This document shows, piece by piece, positions 5,720-13,607 of a stretch of DNA of 13,851 bases. Source of the DNA: an uncultured Rikenella sp. (GTDB lineage Bacteria; Bacteroidota; Bacteroidia; Bacteroidales; Rikenellaceae). The notes beneath the pieces were generated by a model. It made no database searches, was not told where the DNA came from, and was given only the letters and a program-made list of their open reading frames with translations. Made by a program: the position numbers and the translations under genes. How positions within the stretch are numbered: position 1 is the stretch's first letter; every line of letters begins with the position of its first letter. The DNA is taken from positions 1-13,851 of the forward strand of contig NZ_CAJTMN010000056.1 of the NCBI RefSeq assembly GCF_910577125.1, written 5' to 3'.

Positions 5720-6265
5720 ATGAAGGTATTTCAGGTAAAAGAGTATCGGATTACGGTTCGCCGGGCGCCGAAATATACTTTGAATTCCATGGACAACCTA
5801 TCTTATGACCGCGTATTCAATATGTTTGGAGAGGACGATGAATCGGATTATACGACGGTTTCTGTGCTGATCGAACGAGGAGAGGAAGACGACGAACCGA
5901 AAGAGTACGCGTTTTTGGTACCTTATTACACACAGGTCGATGATTGCGCATTGCCGGCGGGAGATGACATATTTTTTATGTTCTGCGATCGACTTTGCCT
6001 GTTCGATCCGGCTACAGGGAAGATCGTCAAACAGACTACGATACAGCCCTGGGTCCCGATCATGTTCGAGGCTTATGCCTACCAGGACGATTTTATTTTG
6101 TACGGCGAGACCGATATTTTTCGGATTTCACCGGATTTGTCGGTGCAGTGGAACTTTTGCTGCGGGCGGGATATTTTTGTCCGACCAATGGAAAAAGGGG
6201 CGGCGTTCGAGATGAAGAGCGCCGGATATGTCTGTACGATTGGGAAGACAATTACTATGAATTGA
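5720..6265 (+). CDS. Hypothetical beta-rich protein, paralog 1, frameshifted at its C-terminus
   Basis: I do not recognise the family. The 181-residue product starts MKVFQVKEYRITVRR, 16 bases after the previous stop. It has an acidic stretch (GEDDESDY) and repeated beta-type segments such as LCLFDPATGKIVKQ and DDFILYGETDIFRISPDLSVQW, reminiscent of propeller-like repeats. Alignment by eye with the second paralog (6368-7142) shows that homology moves to another frame near 6232-6236. That frame reads LYDWEDNYYELSYDGVLLR and ends at 6291, matching DEYHGDYYEVSYDGEVLK of the paralog. The annotated stop at 6265 therefore follows a frameshift that replaces the natural end. It may be a pseudogene or a shortened but functional protein. 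There is no signal peptide or membrane segment. Confidence 0.6.
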   Translation: MKVFQVKEYRITVRRAPKYTLNSMDNLSYDRVFNMFGEDDESDYTTVSVLIERGEEDDEPKEYAFLVPYYTQVDDCALPAGDDIFFMFCDRLCLFDPATGKIVKQTTIQPWVPIMFEAYAYQDDFILYGETDIFRISPDLSVQWNFCCGRDIFVRPMEKGAAFEMKSAGYVCTIGKTITMN

Positions 6266-6367
6266 GTTACGATGGAGTGTTATTGAGATGAGTTGTGGCG
6301 GATCCGAGTGAATTTTCGAATTGGTTGGAGAAGAGCACGGAAATGTGTAGCAAACAAAAAAAAGCGA

Positions 6368-7142
6368 ATGAAACGATTCCAGATAAAGGATTATCGGGTT
6401 ACGCTTACCGACGAACTGCTTCCGCATGATTTCGAATCCGGCTCGTTTCGACCCTACTATGATTGTGTGCTGGAATTGAGGGAAGAGGGGTTGGTGGCGA
6501 TTCAGGACGAACATCCCGAGTTTCAGAAAGCGGACTGGGCGAGCTGTGCGGGCTCGATGTTTTATGGATGTGATGACATACAGAGTTTTATGGATGTGAT
6601 GACATACAGATTGGCAAAGAGAAAAAAAACGAAGAGGGAGAGACGGAAATCGAAATCATTCGAGAGATCGAATTGAAAGTCTACATACCGAAAAGTTTGC
6701 CTGCCTGTCTGGAAACAACTTGTTTCTGACACTGGATAACGTACTCTGTCTGATCGATCTCGCCACCGGGGAACTGGTCAAGCAGGTTGCAATCGATCGG
6801 TATGTTCCTTCTTTGGTCAGTGTTTCTCCTTATCAAGAGGATTTTATCCTTTTTTACGATGGAGATGTTTTCAGGGTGGCGAAAGATTTGTCGATTCGGT
6901 GGCACGTGAGACGGCAGGTCTTATTCATAGCGGACGATTTTCATTTCGACCCAGAGTCCTTGATTCAAATGAAGAGCGACCGGATTTGTCTGAGAGATGA
7001 ATATCACGGCGATTACTATGAGGTGAGCTATGACGGTGAGGTGCTGAAGGTTGAGGAATCCGATTTTACTCTGGCTTGCAAGGAGGAGGATCGGGGGAGA
7101 AAAGATTTCGAGTTTCTATATTTTTGGATCGAACGGTATTGA
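6368..7142 (+). pseudogene. Hypothetical beta-rich protein, paralog 2, broken by two frameshifts
   Basis: The N-terminal part (6368-6676; MKRFQIKDYRVTLTDELL) and the C-terminal part (from about 6720 to 7142; LCLIDLATGELVKQ, DVFRVAKDLSIRWH, YYEVSYDGEVLK) lie in different frames. Together they align with paralog 1. The first disruption is an exact 26-bp tandem duplication (6559-6584 and 6585-6610), which shifts the frame and leads to the stop at 6676. Removing one copy restores a frame that runs to about 6705. A second small shift near 6700-6710 is then needed to join the C-terminal part. Decay after a local gene duplication is the simplest reading. The function is unknown. The remaining open parts are flanked closely by lpd (20-base gap). 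Confidence 0.7.
6559..6610 (+). repeat. Exact 26-bp tandem duplication
   Basis: Two perfect adjacent copies of a 26-base unit (6559-6584 and 6585-6610), starting GTTTTATGGATGTGATGACA. Because 26 is not a multiple of 3, the second copy shifts the frame of the hypothetical gene that contains it. Perfect identity suggests a recent event, or a slippage site that can expand and contract. Confidence 0.95.
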
Positions 7143-7162
7143 ATCTACAGAAAACACAGAGA

Positions 7163-8572
7163 ATGGATATGTCATACGATGTTATGGTGATCGGCAGCGG
7201 GCCGGGGGGATATGCGGCGGCGATCCGGTGTGCGCAGTTGGGGCTGCGGACGGCGGTGGTCGAACGGGCGGAGCTGGGAGGGACGTGTCTCAATTGGGGC
7301 TGTATTCCCACGAAGGCGCTTTTGAAGAGTGCGGAGGTTTTCCGTTATGCTTCTCATGCGGCGGAGTACGGAGTGCTGGTGGACGAGGGGGCGGTGCGGC
7401 CGGATTTGGCGGCCATGGTGGCTCGCAGTCGGGGTGTGGCGGAGCAGATGAGCAAAGGGATCGACTTCCTGCTCAGGAAGAATAAGGTGGATGTTTTGGT
7501 TGGGACGGGTTCGCTGACCGATGTGCCGCACACGGTGGCAGTGACGGCGGGGGATGGGACGGTGACCACCTATGAAGCTCGGCATATCATTCTGGCGACG
7601 GGGGCGAGGCCGCGGGAGTTCCCGTCGATTCCGGTGGACGGCCGGCGGGTGATTACTTCGCGTCATGCTTTGACGTTAACGGAGTTGCCGGAGTCGATGG
7701 TCGTGATCGGTTCGGGGGCGATCGGGGCGGAGTTCGCTACTTTTTTCGGTACGTTGGGAACGAAGGTGACGATCGTGGAGTACGCGCCGAACCTGGCGCC
7801 GTTGGAGGACGAGGAGATTTCGAAACTTCTGGAGCGGGCGTTCCGCAAGGCGAAAATCGCGGTGATGACTGCGACGGAAGTCAAACAGGTAGCAGTGGAC
7901 GAAGCGGCCGGGCTGTGCCGGGTGAGCGTGGCGGGGAAGAAGGGCGAGCAGGTGTTGGAGGCGGAAGTGGTTCTGTCGGCGGTGGGGATTGCGGCCAATA
8001 CGGAGGGAATCGGGTTGGAGGAGGCAGGGGTGCGGATTGAGCGGGGGAAAGTTATTGTGGACGAACATTATCGGACGTCGGCCGAGGGGGTCTATGCTAT
8101 CGGGGACTTGATACCGACGCCGGCATTGGCCCATGTGGCGACGACTGAGGCGATTCACTGCGCCGAATTTATTGCGGGGAGGGATCCGGAGGCGGTGGAT
8201 TATGCCGTCGTGCCGTCGTGCATCTACACGATGCCGGAGGTGGCGTCGGTGGGGCTGACCGAGGCACAGGCGACGGAGCGGGGATATACTGTGCGTGTGG
8301 GGCGTTTTCCCTACACGGCTTCGGGCAAGGCGACGGCGGCGGGGAACCGGGACGGGATGGTGAAGCTGATTTTCGATGCCGAGACCGATCGGTTGCTGGG
8401 GGCGCACCTGTTCGGGCTGAACGTGACGGAGATGGTGGCTGAGCCGGCCTTAGGGTTGACCTTGGGGGCGAAGGCGGAGGATGTGATCCGCACGATCCAT
8501 GCCCACCCGACGATGTCGGAGGGGGTGATGGAGGCGGCTGCGGCGGCGTTTGACGAGGCGATCCATCTTTAG
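7163..8572 (+). CDS. lpdA: Dihydrolipoyl dehydrogenase (E3)
   Basis: A 469-residue flavoprotein that re-oxidises dihydrolipoamide of 2-oxo-acid dehydrogenase complexes or the glycine cleavage system with NAD+. Visible signatures: the FAD-binding GSGPGG (11-16), the redox disulfide Cys42/Cys47 in GGTCLNWGCIPTK, a second Rossmann motif GSGAIGAEFA for NAD, the second FAD contact VYAIGDL, and the catalytic His448-x4-Glu453 in HPTMSE. The length is typical and there is no N-terminal lipoyl domain. ATG 7163 and ATG 7169 are both possible, since neither has a strong ribosome site; the open frame back to 7076 overlaps the previous gene and adds atypical residues. No E1, E2 or lipoate genes are next to it, so its partner complex is encoded elsewhere. 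Confidence 0.95.
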   Translation: MDMSYDVMVIGSGPGGYAAAIRCAQLGLRTAVVERAELGGTCLNWGCIPTKALLKSAEVFRYASHAAEYGVLVDEGAVRPDLAAMVARSRGVAEQMSKGIDFLLRKNKVDVLVGTGSLTDVPHTVAVTAGDGTVTTYEARHIILATGARPREFPSIPVDGRRVITSRHALTLTELPESMVVIGSGAIGAEFATFFGTLGTKVTIVEYAPNLAPLEDEEISKLLERAFRKAKIAVMTATEVKQVAVDEAAGLCRVSVAGKKGEQVLEAEVVLSAVGIAANTEGIGLEEAGVRIERGKVIVDEHYRTSAEGVYAIGDLIPTPALAHVATTEAIHCAEFIAGRDPEAVDYAVVPSCIYTMPEVASVGLTEAQATERGYTVRVGRFPYTASGKATAAGNRDGMVKLIFDAETDRLLGAHLFGLNVTEMVAEPALGLTLGAKAEDVIRTIHAHPTMSEGVMEAAAAAFDEAIHL

Positions 8573-8590
8573 CATTAAATCGGATAAACC

Positions 8591-9103
8591 ATGGAAAACC
8601 GTAACATCTCGTTGCTGTTTCGTTGGAGCGGTACAGTATGGGTGGTGACTATTGTGTGTTTGCTTATATTAGTTGGAGTAGTCTTTCATCTGGAATCATT
8701 CAGGTGGCCGACAGAGGTGCTCTGGCTGAAGTATCTGTTGCTCCTTGTTTTTCTGGCTACCGTTTTGGGTGGATTGGGTTATATGCCGATACGTCTGAAG
8801 GCAGACGGGGAAAAGGTAACTGTCAGTCGGTTGTTCGGCGCGCTGGAGATTCCTTTGAGCGAGGTGATCAGTGTGGGCCCGATTTCGAAGTCTGATATCG
8901 ACGGTTCTATACGGACGTTCGGGAGCGGCGGATTTTTCGGCTATTTGGGACGGTTCAGGAATAAGACGCTGGGCCGTTATACGATGTACGCCACGGAGTT
9001 GAAGCACTTGGTTCTCGTCCGGACGCGGCAGAAAAAATATCTCTTCAGCTGCACGCGTCCGGAGGAGTTCGTGGCATACGTTCGGGCACGGTTGAAGCAA
9101 TAG
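8591..9103 (+). CDS. Membrane PH-domain-containing protein
   Basis: A 170-residue protein with two membrane segments (about 16-33 and 45-65) followed by a cytosolic or periplasmic beta-rich domain. That domain matches the pattern of bacterial PH-like (bPH) proteins: IRLKADGEKVTVSRLFGALEIPLSEV, then a glycine-rich GSGGFFGYLGRF segment, and a final strand LVLVRT-QKKYLFS followed by the CTRPEEFV helix. The biochemical role of these proteins is not established. It starts 18 bases after lpd and is probably co-transcribed. Its stop is only 5 bases from the stop of the convergent CNNM gene, leaving no room for a separate terminator. Confidence 0.82.
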   Translation: MENRNISLLFRWSGTVWVVTIVCLLILVGVVFHLESFRWPTEVLWLKYLLLLVFLATVLGGLGYMPIRLKADGEKVTVSRLFGALEIPLSEVISVGPISKSDIDGSIRTFGSGGFFGYLGRFRNKTLGRYTMYATELKHLVLVRTRQKKYLFSCTRPEEFVAYVRARLKQ

Positions 9104-9108
9104 CGGAT

Positions 9109-10422
9109 TTAGCGGTCGGCCGTTTCCGTTGCTGCCTTTTCCCGATTTGTGACCCGCAGTTTGGCCACGCAACTCGCGTTCATCTGGACGATTTCGAACG
9201 ATAGGTGGCGGTAATCGAACCGGTCGCCCGTCTCCGGGATGCGGCCCAGCAGGAACATGGAGAGACCGCTCAGCGTGTCGAAATCCTCTTTTTGCAGCTC
9301 GTCGCAGGCCACGACACCCATCTCTTCCATAAAATCATCCACGCTGTACGTGCCGTCTACCAGCACGGAGCCGTCTTCCTGCGCAATGCAGACCGGTTCG
9401 CCGCAGGTTCCGTCTTCGTCCGGAATTTCGCCCAGAATGCTCTCCGCCAGGTCGTTCAGCGTAATCACCCCCTCCACTACCCCGTATTCGCTGATTACCA
9501 CTCCGAAACTGCATTTGTGTTGCTTGAACAGATCGAGCACGCGTTGTGCCGAGAGGTTTTCCGGAATCAGCAACGGTTCCACCGCGATGGAACGCAGGTC
9601 GAACCGGGCGTTCCGGCGGCACATCCCGATGATGTCCTTGACCGAAACCATCCCGATGATGTCCGACGTTGATTCGCCGCACAACAGATAGCGGGTGTGC
9701 GGGGTCTCGGCAATCGTGTCGATGACCTCTTCCCTGCCCTGTCCGGCGAAGAGATAGACGACGTCTTTGCGGTGTGTCTTGAGCTCCTTGGCGTGTTTGT
9801 CCGTAAAGCGGAAGACGTCGCGGATCATTTCGGTCTCCTCTTTTTCCAGCAGCCCTTGTTCGGTGCTTTGCCGGAGAATCATTTTGATCTCCTCCTCGTT
9901 GAGCGACCGCTCTTTGTTGCTCCGGACACCGAGGATTTTATTGACCAGCTTGGTGGAGACGCTCAGCATCCAGACGAAGGGATAGGAGATGCGGGTCAGG
10001 CCGCACATCATCGGGGTGAGCGCCATGGCGATTCGTTCCGGATTGCCCAGAGCGACGGATTTCGGAACCAATTCGCCGATAATCAGCGAAAAGTAGGTGA
10101 TTAGCCCGACCACGGTAATCAGCGACAAATCGCGGGCATAGGGGGCTAAAAAGGGGACTCGGGCGAACCACGGTTCGACATCGTCGGCCAGGGCTACCCC
10201 GCCGAATGCCCCGGAGATGATGCCGATCAGGGTAATTCCTATCTGGATGGTCGAGAGGATGGTTTCCGGATCGTCCAGCAGTTTGAGCGTCCGTGCAGCG
10301 CGTCGGCTGCCTCGTGCCGTTTCGTTTTGCAACCGGGCCCGGCTGCTGGAGATCAGTGCGATTTCGTACATGGCGAAAACGCCGTTCAGCAGAAGCAGTA
10401 AGAAAAGTATAACGATTTCCAT
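9109..10422 (-). CDS. CNNM/CBS/CorC-type hemolysin-family transporter
   Basis: A 437-residue integral membrane protein of the HlyC/CorC (TlyC-like) family. It has an N-terminal CNNM/DUF21 transmembrane region (about 1-190, beginning MEIVILFLLLLLNGVFAMYE and containing IIGELVPKSVAL), a CBS pair (about 205-335, with GMVSVKDII and GVVEGVITLNDL), and a C-terminal CorC_HlyC domain (about 350-430, with VDGTYSVDDF). Related proteins are linked to Mg2+/Co2+ efflux or homeostasis; the older hemolysin label is weak. The frame stays open upstream to 10752, but the homology starts at ATG 10422, and the extension runs antisense-like through cassette B in another frame. The gene is monocistronic and convergent with the PH-domain gene. 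Confidence 0.93.
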   Translation of the reverse strand: MEIVILFLLLLLNGVFAMYEIALISSSRARLQNETARGSRRAARTLKLLDDPETILSTIQIGITLIGIISGAFGGVALADDVEPWFARVPFLAPYARDLSLITVVGLITYFSLIIGELVPKSVALGNPERIAMALTPMMCGLTRISYPFVWMLSVSTKLVNKILGVRSNKERSLNEEEIKMILRQSTEQGLLEKEETEMIRDVFRFTDKHAKELKTHRKDVVYLFAGQGREEVIDTIAETPHTRYLLCGESTSDIIGMVSVKDIIGMCRRNARFDLRSIAVEPLLIPENLSAQRVLDLFKQHKCSFGVVISEYGVVEGVITLNDLAESILGEIPDEDGTCGEPVCIAQEDGSVLVDGTYSVDDFMEEMGVVACDELQKEDFDTLSGLSMFLLGRIPETGDRFDYRHLSFEIVQMNASCVAKLRVTNREKAATETADR

Positions 10423-10571
10423 AAGTCCGTTGCGGATCGGTGAAATAAGCCGATTCCTCGAATGTGATAGTACGTCGACTGATTTATCAGCAAATACCCG
10501 GCCAAATTCGGAGCCCGTGCGGTGATTTTTCCCGAATCGGATGTGGCGGCAGTCGGTTGTTTGGGTAGAGT

Positions 10572-10618
10572 CTGCCTTATTGGGGTAGACCCGGCTATTT
10601 CGGAGTGCCCGAAGGCAC
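10572..10618 (-). repeat. Cassette-B tail element with UUCG hairpin
   Basis: On the minus strand the DNA directly after the cassette B stop reads GTGCC-TTCG-GGCAC, then TCCGA and GCCGGGTCTACCCC. It matches 98-144 (plus strand) at about 37 of 47 positions, and the motif part matches 637-618 after cassette A. It may act as a processing or termination hairpin, or as a recombination border; no T-run follows. Confidence 0.6.
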
Positions 10619-10619
10619 T

Positions 10620-10808
10620 TTATTCCGAGAGGCAACGCAACGGAAGACCGTTGACGCGACCTGTTTCTCCATTGGCAGAAAATCCTGTTGGATGGAAGTA
10701 CAAACTCAGGCCGTTGATGCCGTTCTTTGAGGATGACCAATTGTAGCCACAATTACCGATATCCACCGGTTGCCCCAAGAGCCAATTGCGGTAGCCCGGG
10801 GCGGGAAT
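10620..10808 (-). pseudogene. Cassette B: start-less C-terminal lectin-fold fragment
   Basis: On the minus strand 61 residues run from PAPGYRN through GYNWSSS and the LSLYFHPTG segment to GLPLRCLSE and a TAA (10622-10620). The frame continues upstream only to a TAG near 10847 without any ATG, GTG or TTG. It aligns without gaps to cassette A (same 61-residue length), yet most core residues differ. It sits in the 456-base gap between the CNNM gene and the malic enzyme, upstream of the former. It has no start, no signal peptide and no N-terminal domain, so it cannot be expressed on its own. Confidence 0.65.
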
Positions 10809-10845
10809 AATCTGCGGGCGGAGGACAACGGATGACGTTTTTAAC

Positions 10846-10853
10846 TAATTTTA
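10846..10853 (+). promoter_or_regulatory. Weak candidate -7 box before malic enzyme
   Basis: TAATTTTA has one mismatch to TAnnTTTG and lies 26 bases before ATG 10879, in the only AT-rich stretch of the gap. No -33 match is seen. The promoter of the malic enzyme must lie between cassette B and the ATG unless it is inside the cassette. Confidence 0.3.
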
Positions 10854-10878
10854 CCGCTCAAAGTCAATCTTTTGTTCC

Positions 10879-12168
10879 ATGAATAAGCAAGATCAGGAGG
10901 CACTGCTCTATCATAGTTCGGATCCGAAAGGGAAACTGGGCGTCGTACCCATCAAACCGTATACCACACAGCACGATCTGTCGATGGCCTATACCCCGGG
11001 CGTGGCGGTGCCGTGTATGGAAATTTATGACGATCCGGAGAAAATTTACGAATATACCAACAAAGGCAATCTGGTGGCTGTGATTTCGAACGGGACGGCC
11101 GTGCTGGGGCTGGGCAATATCGGCGCGGCGGCCGCCAAACCGGTGATGGAGGGAAAAGGATTGCTGTTCAAGGTGCTGGCCGGAATCAATGTCTACGATA
11201 TCGAGGTCGATACGACGGATGTCGATCGGTTCGTGGAGACGGTCAAGGCGATTGCGCCGACTTTCGGAGGGATTAATTTGGAGGATATCAAGGCGCCTCA
11301 GTGTTTCGAAATCGAACGGCGGCTCAAACAGGAGATCGGTCTGCCGCTGATGCACGACGACCAGCACGGTACGGCGATCATTACTTCGGCCGCATTGCTC
11401 AATGCGTTGGAGATCGTCGGGAAACGGATCGATGAAATCCGCGTGGTGGTGAACGGCGCGGGAGCTGCCGCTACGGCTTGTGCGAAACTCTATCTGGAGT
11501 TGGGGGTGAAGTCCGAAAATCTGGTGATGTGCGACAGCAAAGGGGTAATCAGCGTGCGGAGGACGAACCTCACGCCGGAAAAGGCGCAGTTTGCGACCCG
11601 CCGCGAGGTCGACACGCTGGCGGAGGCGCTGGTCGGAGCCGATCTCTTTCTGGGGGTTTCCAAGGCCGGCGTGCTGACGGGCGATATGGTGCGGACAATG
11701 GCCTCCGATCCGATCGTCTTCGCGTTGGCCAATCCCGATCCGGAGATCCCTTACGAAGAGGCCAAAGCGTCGCGTCCCGACCTGATTTTCGCCACCGGAC
11801 GGAGCGATTATCCGAATCAGGTCAATAACGTGCTCGGATTTCCGTACATTTTCCGCGGGGCGCTGGACGTACGGGCCACGGCTATCAACGAGGAGATGAA
11901 GGTAGCGGCGGCACGGGCGATTGCCGGGCTGGCGAAAATGCCGGTCACGGGCGAAGTGCTCCATGCCTATAATTTAAAGGAGTTGGCTTTCGGCCGGGAC
12001 TATCTGTTGCCGAAACCGCTGGACAAGAGATTGTTGGTGACCGTTTCGGTGGCTGTGGCCAAGGCGGCGGTCGAATCGGGCGTAGCGACGAAAATCATTA
12101 CGGACTGGGAGGCTTATGCAGCCGGATTGACCCGACTGGCCGACCGCATCCGTCAGGGGCGGTACTGA
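10879..12168 (+). CDS. Stand-alone NAD(P)-dependent malic enzyme
   Basis: A 429-residue malic enzyme that oxidatively decarboxylates malate to pyruvate and CO2 with reduction of NAD(P)+. Visible signatures: the catalytic Tyr38 in AYTPGV, SNGTAVLGLGNIG (70-82), the presumed catalytic Lys93 in MEGKGLLFK, metal ligands Glu136-Asp137 (NLEDIKAP) and Asp161 (MHDDQHGTA), the dinucleotide motif NGAGAAATA (192-200), and LANPDPEIP. The C-terminal GRSDYPNQVNNVLGFPYIFRG is typical of the MaeB type. Many Bacteroidetes and proteobacterial MaeB proteins carry an added phosphotransacetylase-like domain (about 760 residues in total). Here the frame ends after the malic-enzyme part, so this is the short form. 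Cofactor preference cannot be read with confidence. It is monocistronic. Confidence 0.94.
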   Translation: MNKQDQEALLYHSSDPKGKLGVVPIKPYTTQHDLSMAYTPGVAVPCMEIYDDPEKIYEYTNKGNLVAVISNGTAVLGLGNIGAAAAKPVMEGKGLLFKVLAGINVYDIEVDTTDVDRFVETVKAIAPTFGGINLEDIKAPQCFEIERRLKQEIGLPLMHDDQHGTAIITSAALLNALEIVGKRIDEIRVVVNGAGAAATACAKLYLELGVKSENLVMCDSKGVISVRRTNLTPEKAQFATRREVDTLAEALVGADLFLGVSKAGVLTGDMVRTMASDPIVFALANPDPEIPYEEAKASRPDLIFATGRSDYPNQVNNVLGFPYIFRGALDVRATAINEEMKVAAARAIAGLAKMPVTGEVLHAYNLKELAFGRDYLLPKPLDKRLLVTVSVAVAKAAVESGVATKIITDWEAYAAGLTRLADRIRQGRY

Positions 12169-12205
12169 GGTAGCGACGGCGGCACGATTCCGGCGAGCGT
12201 TTGGG

Positions 12206-12601
12206 TTATCTGATTCGACGACCTTTGGGATCGATCTCTTTCCATCGGTCGCTCTCCCAGTAAAAGTGTTCTCCTTCCCAAACTTTGCGGGCGTGCCGGG
12301 CCACGGTGGCCCGACCCTCTTGGAACGGATAAGCCGCTTCGTAGCGCGGCCGGATCACGATACGTCCGATCGTGTCGGCATATCCGATCCGGCCGTTCGG
12401 TCCGACGATCCGAAACAGACCTTCCGATACATAGTCCGGGCCGTTGTCGAACAGGTAGGCATCGTATCTCTTGCGGCTCTCGCGGTCGCTCTCTCCGGAG
12501 GTGCGCGGATCGTCGCGGGATACGCGGATGTGTTGGCTCGCGCAACTGTCGCAGAGCGTGATCATACCGGCCAAAAAAAGAAAAGGAATGAGGCGATTCA
12601 T
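12206..12601 (-). CDS. WG-repeat lipoprotein, small
   Basis: A 131-residue exported protein. The N-terminal hydrophobic segment (MNRLIPFLFLAGMITLCDSC) ends at a cysteine with a loose lipobox, so it is probably a lipoprotein. Residues about 60-105 form a WG-type repeat, GLFRIVGPNGRIGYADTIGR followed by IVIRPRYE and AYPFQEGRATV, which fits the family pattern of a G-x-x-G-Y-x-D strand followed by I-x-P-x-Y and F-x-E-G-x-A-x-V. WG repeats are beta-rich and common in Bacteroidetes envelopes; no specific role is known. The gene follows the MBL hydrolase by 13 bases and is likely co-transcribed with it. It is convergent with malic enzyme. Confidence 0.82.
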   Translation of the reverse strand: MNRLIPFLFLAGMITLCDSCASQHIRVSRDDPRTSGESDRESRKRYDAYLFDNGPDYVSEGLFRIVGPNGRIGYADTIGRIVIRPRYEAAYPFQEGRATVARHARKVWEGEHFYWESDRWKEIDPKGRRIR

Positions 12602-12614
12602 AGCAAGTCAGGGA

Positions 12615-13283
12615 TTATCGCACCTGGACGACGGCCAGTTGTTTCTGAATCCGCTCCCGATCCACCGTCTCGTAGTGGTACGGATAGAGGTATTCCGGTT
12701 CGATGATTTTGGCGGCTTCTACGAACTCCTCTTCGCTCATCGTATAGGGGAGCAGCAGAGGTAGAAAGGCGATAAAAATAAAGTTCAGCTCCCGCATCTC
12801 GGGGATCAGCTCGGTGTCGCCGGCAATATAAATCCGTTTTTCGTCGATGGTCAGCAGATAGCCGTTCCCCTCCCCTTTCGGATGGAACGGCACGCCGGGC
12901 GTACGTTCCCGGACGATGTTGTAGGCCGGCAGGGCCCGGATGCGGATCGAGTCGTTGTAGTCTGTCGTATCACCGTTGGCCAGCGTGATGATCCGCTGGG
13001 TGAACCCGTCGGCGCGCAGCCGTTCCGCAGCTTTCGGCGGAGCGACGAAGACGGTCTGTTCCGTCGCGACGGCCCGTATGGCTTCCGGGTCGTAGTGGTC
13101 ATAGTGATCGTGCGTGATGAGAATGGCCGTGGCGGTCGGAAGAGGTGTCGTAGAGTCGGCCGCTTCTCCGTACGGATCGACAGCGATCATCTCTTTCTGA
13201 TAACCGATATATAAGAAAGCATGGCCGATGCGGGTCACGCTGATCGGGCCGTAATAGTCGGTGGTATCGGGCTGTGTTTTCAT
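12615..13283 (-). CDS. MBL-fold metal-dependent hydrolase (UlaG-like)
   Basis: A 222-residue metallo-beta-lactamase-fold protein. The metal site is visible as H58-x-H60-x-D62-H63 (THDHYDHYD), Asp156 in YIAGDTE, and a late His203 in YPYHY. The AYN..HPKGEGNGYLL segment (120-144) and the overall length match the UlaG-like / predicted Zn-dependent hydrolase subgroup widely present in Bacteroidetes. The substrate is unknown; members include lactonases and phosphodiesterases, so only a hydrolase activity is claimed. No signal peptide is seen, so it is cytosolic. It is the first gene of a two-gene unit with the WG-repeat lipoprotein. Confidence 0.92.
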   Translation of the reverse strand: MKTQPDTTDYYGPISVTRIGHAFLYIGYQKEMIAVDPYGEAADSTTPLPTATAILITHDHYDHYDPEAIRAVATEQTVFVAPPKAAERLRADGFTQRIITLANGDTTDYNDSIRIRALPAYNIVRERTPGVPFHPKGEGNGYLLTIDEKRIYIAGDTELIPEMRELNFIFIAFLPLLLPYTMSEEEFVEAAKIIEPEYLYPYHYETVDRERIQKQLAVVQVR

Positions 13284-13303
13284 GATGTTTGTGGGTTTTG
13301 GAA

Positions 13304-13311
13304 TAAAGGTA
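13304..13311 (-). promoter_or_regulatory. Possible -7 box of the MBL/WG pair
   Basis: The minus strand reads TACCTTTA, one mismatch from TAnnTTTG, 20 bases before the ATG at 13283, within a short AT-rich stretch. A TTTC lies near the -33 distance. It is the only candidate between cassette C and the gene. Confidence 0.35.
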
Positions 13312-13400
13312 GCATTTTTCGTGCCGAAATCTTAGGCGTTTTGTGCAAAATATTGCGGTGTGTGGTTCAAATTTAGGAGACGGTTTTCTTTTTTTTCCGT

Positions 13401-13607
13401 TTATTCCGAGAGGCAACGCAACTGAAGACCGTGGCCGCGGAGGTACGCGCTGTGGGGATCGAGGCCCGTCACGTAGAAATTCAGGTACATCCCGTTGCTG
13501 CCGCTCACCGATGACGAGTAGCTGAATCCGTAGTTGCCAACGTACATCGGAATGCCCAACCCCCCATTGTCGCCCGTATCGCGGAAGCCCGGGGCGGGGT
13601 GTACCGT
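13401..13607 (-). pseudogene. Cassette C: start-less C-terminal lectin-fold fragment
   Basis: On the minus strand 65 residues run from PAPGFRDTGDNGG through YGFSYSSS and the MYLNFYVTGLDP segment to HGLQLRCLSE and a TAA (13403-13401). It is four residues longer than A, B and D. Only three codons (T-V-H) separate its PAPG from the TAA that ends cassette D, and the two are in the same frame. No start codon is available. It lies 117 bases upstream of the MBL gene. Confidence 0.65.

Noticed and set aside
10423..10752. In-frame N-terminal extension of the CNNM gene
   Set aside because: The transmembrane region begins at MEIVILFLL (10422), the usual family start. The extension has no family resemblance and crosses cassette B out of the cassette's frame.
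12169..12205. Possible bidirectional terminator between malic enzyme and the WG-repeat gene
   Set aside because: No convincing stem with a T-run is visible in the 37 bases.
13381..13400. T-run next to cassette C as a terminator
   Set aside because: The T-run lies on the plus strand with only a 4-base inverted repeat (ACGG/CCGT) around it. No plus-strand gene ends there.
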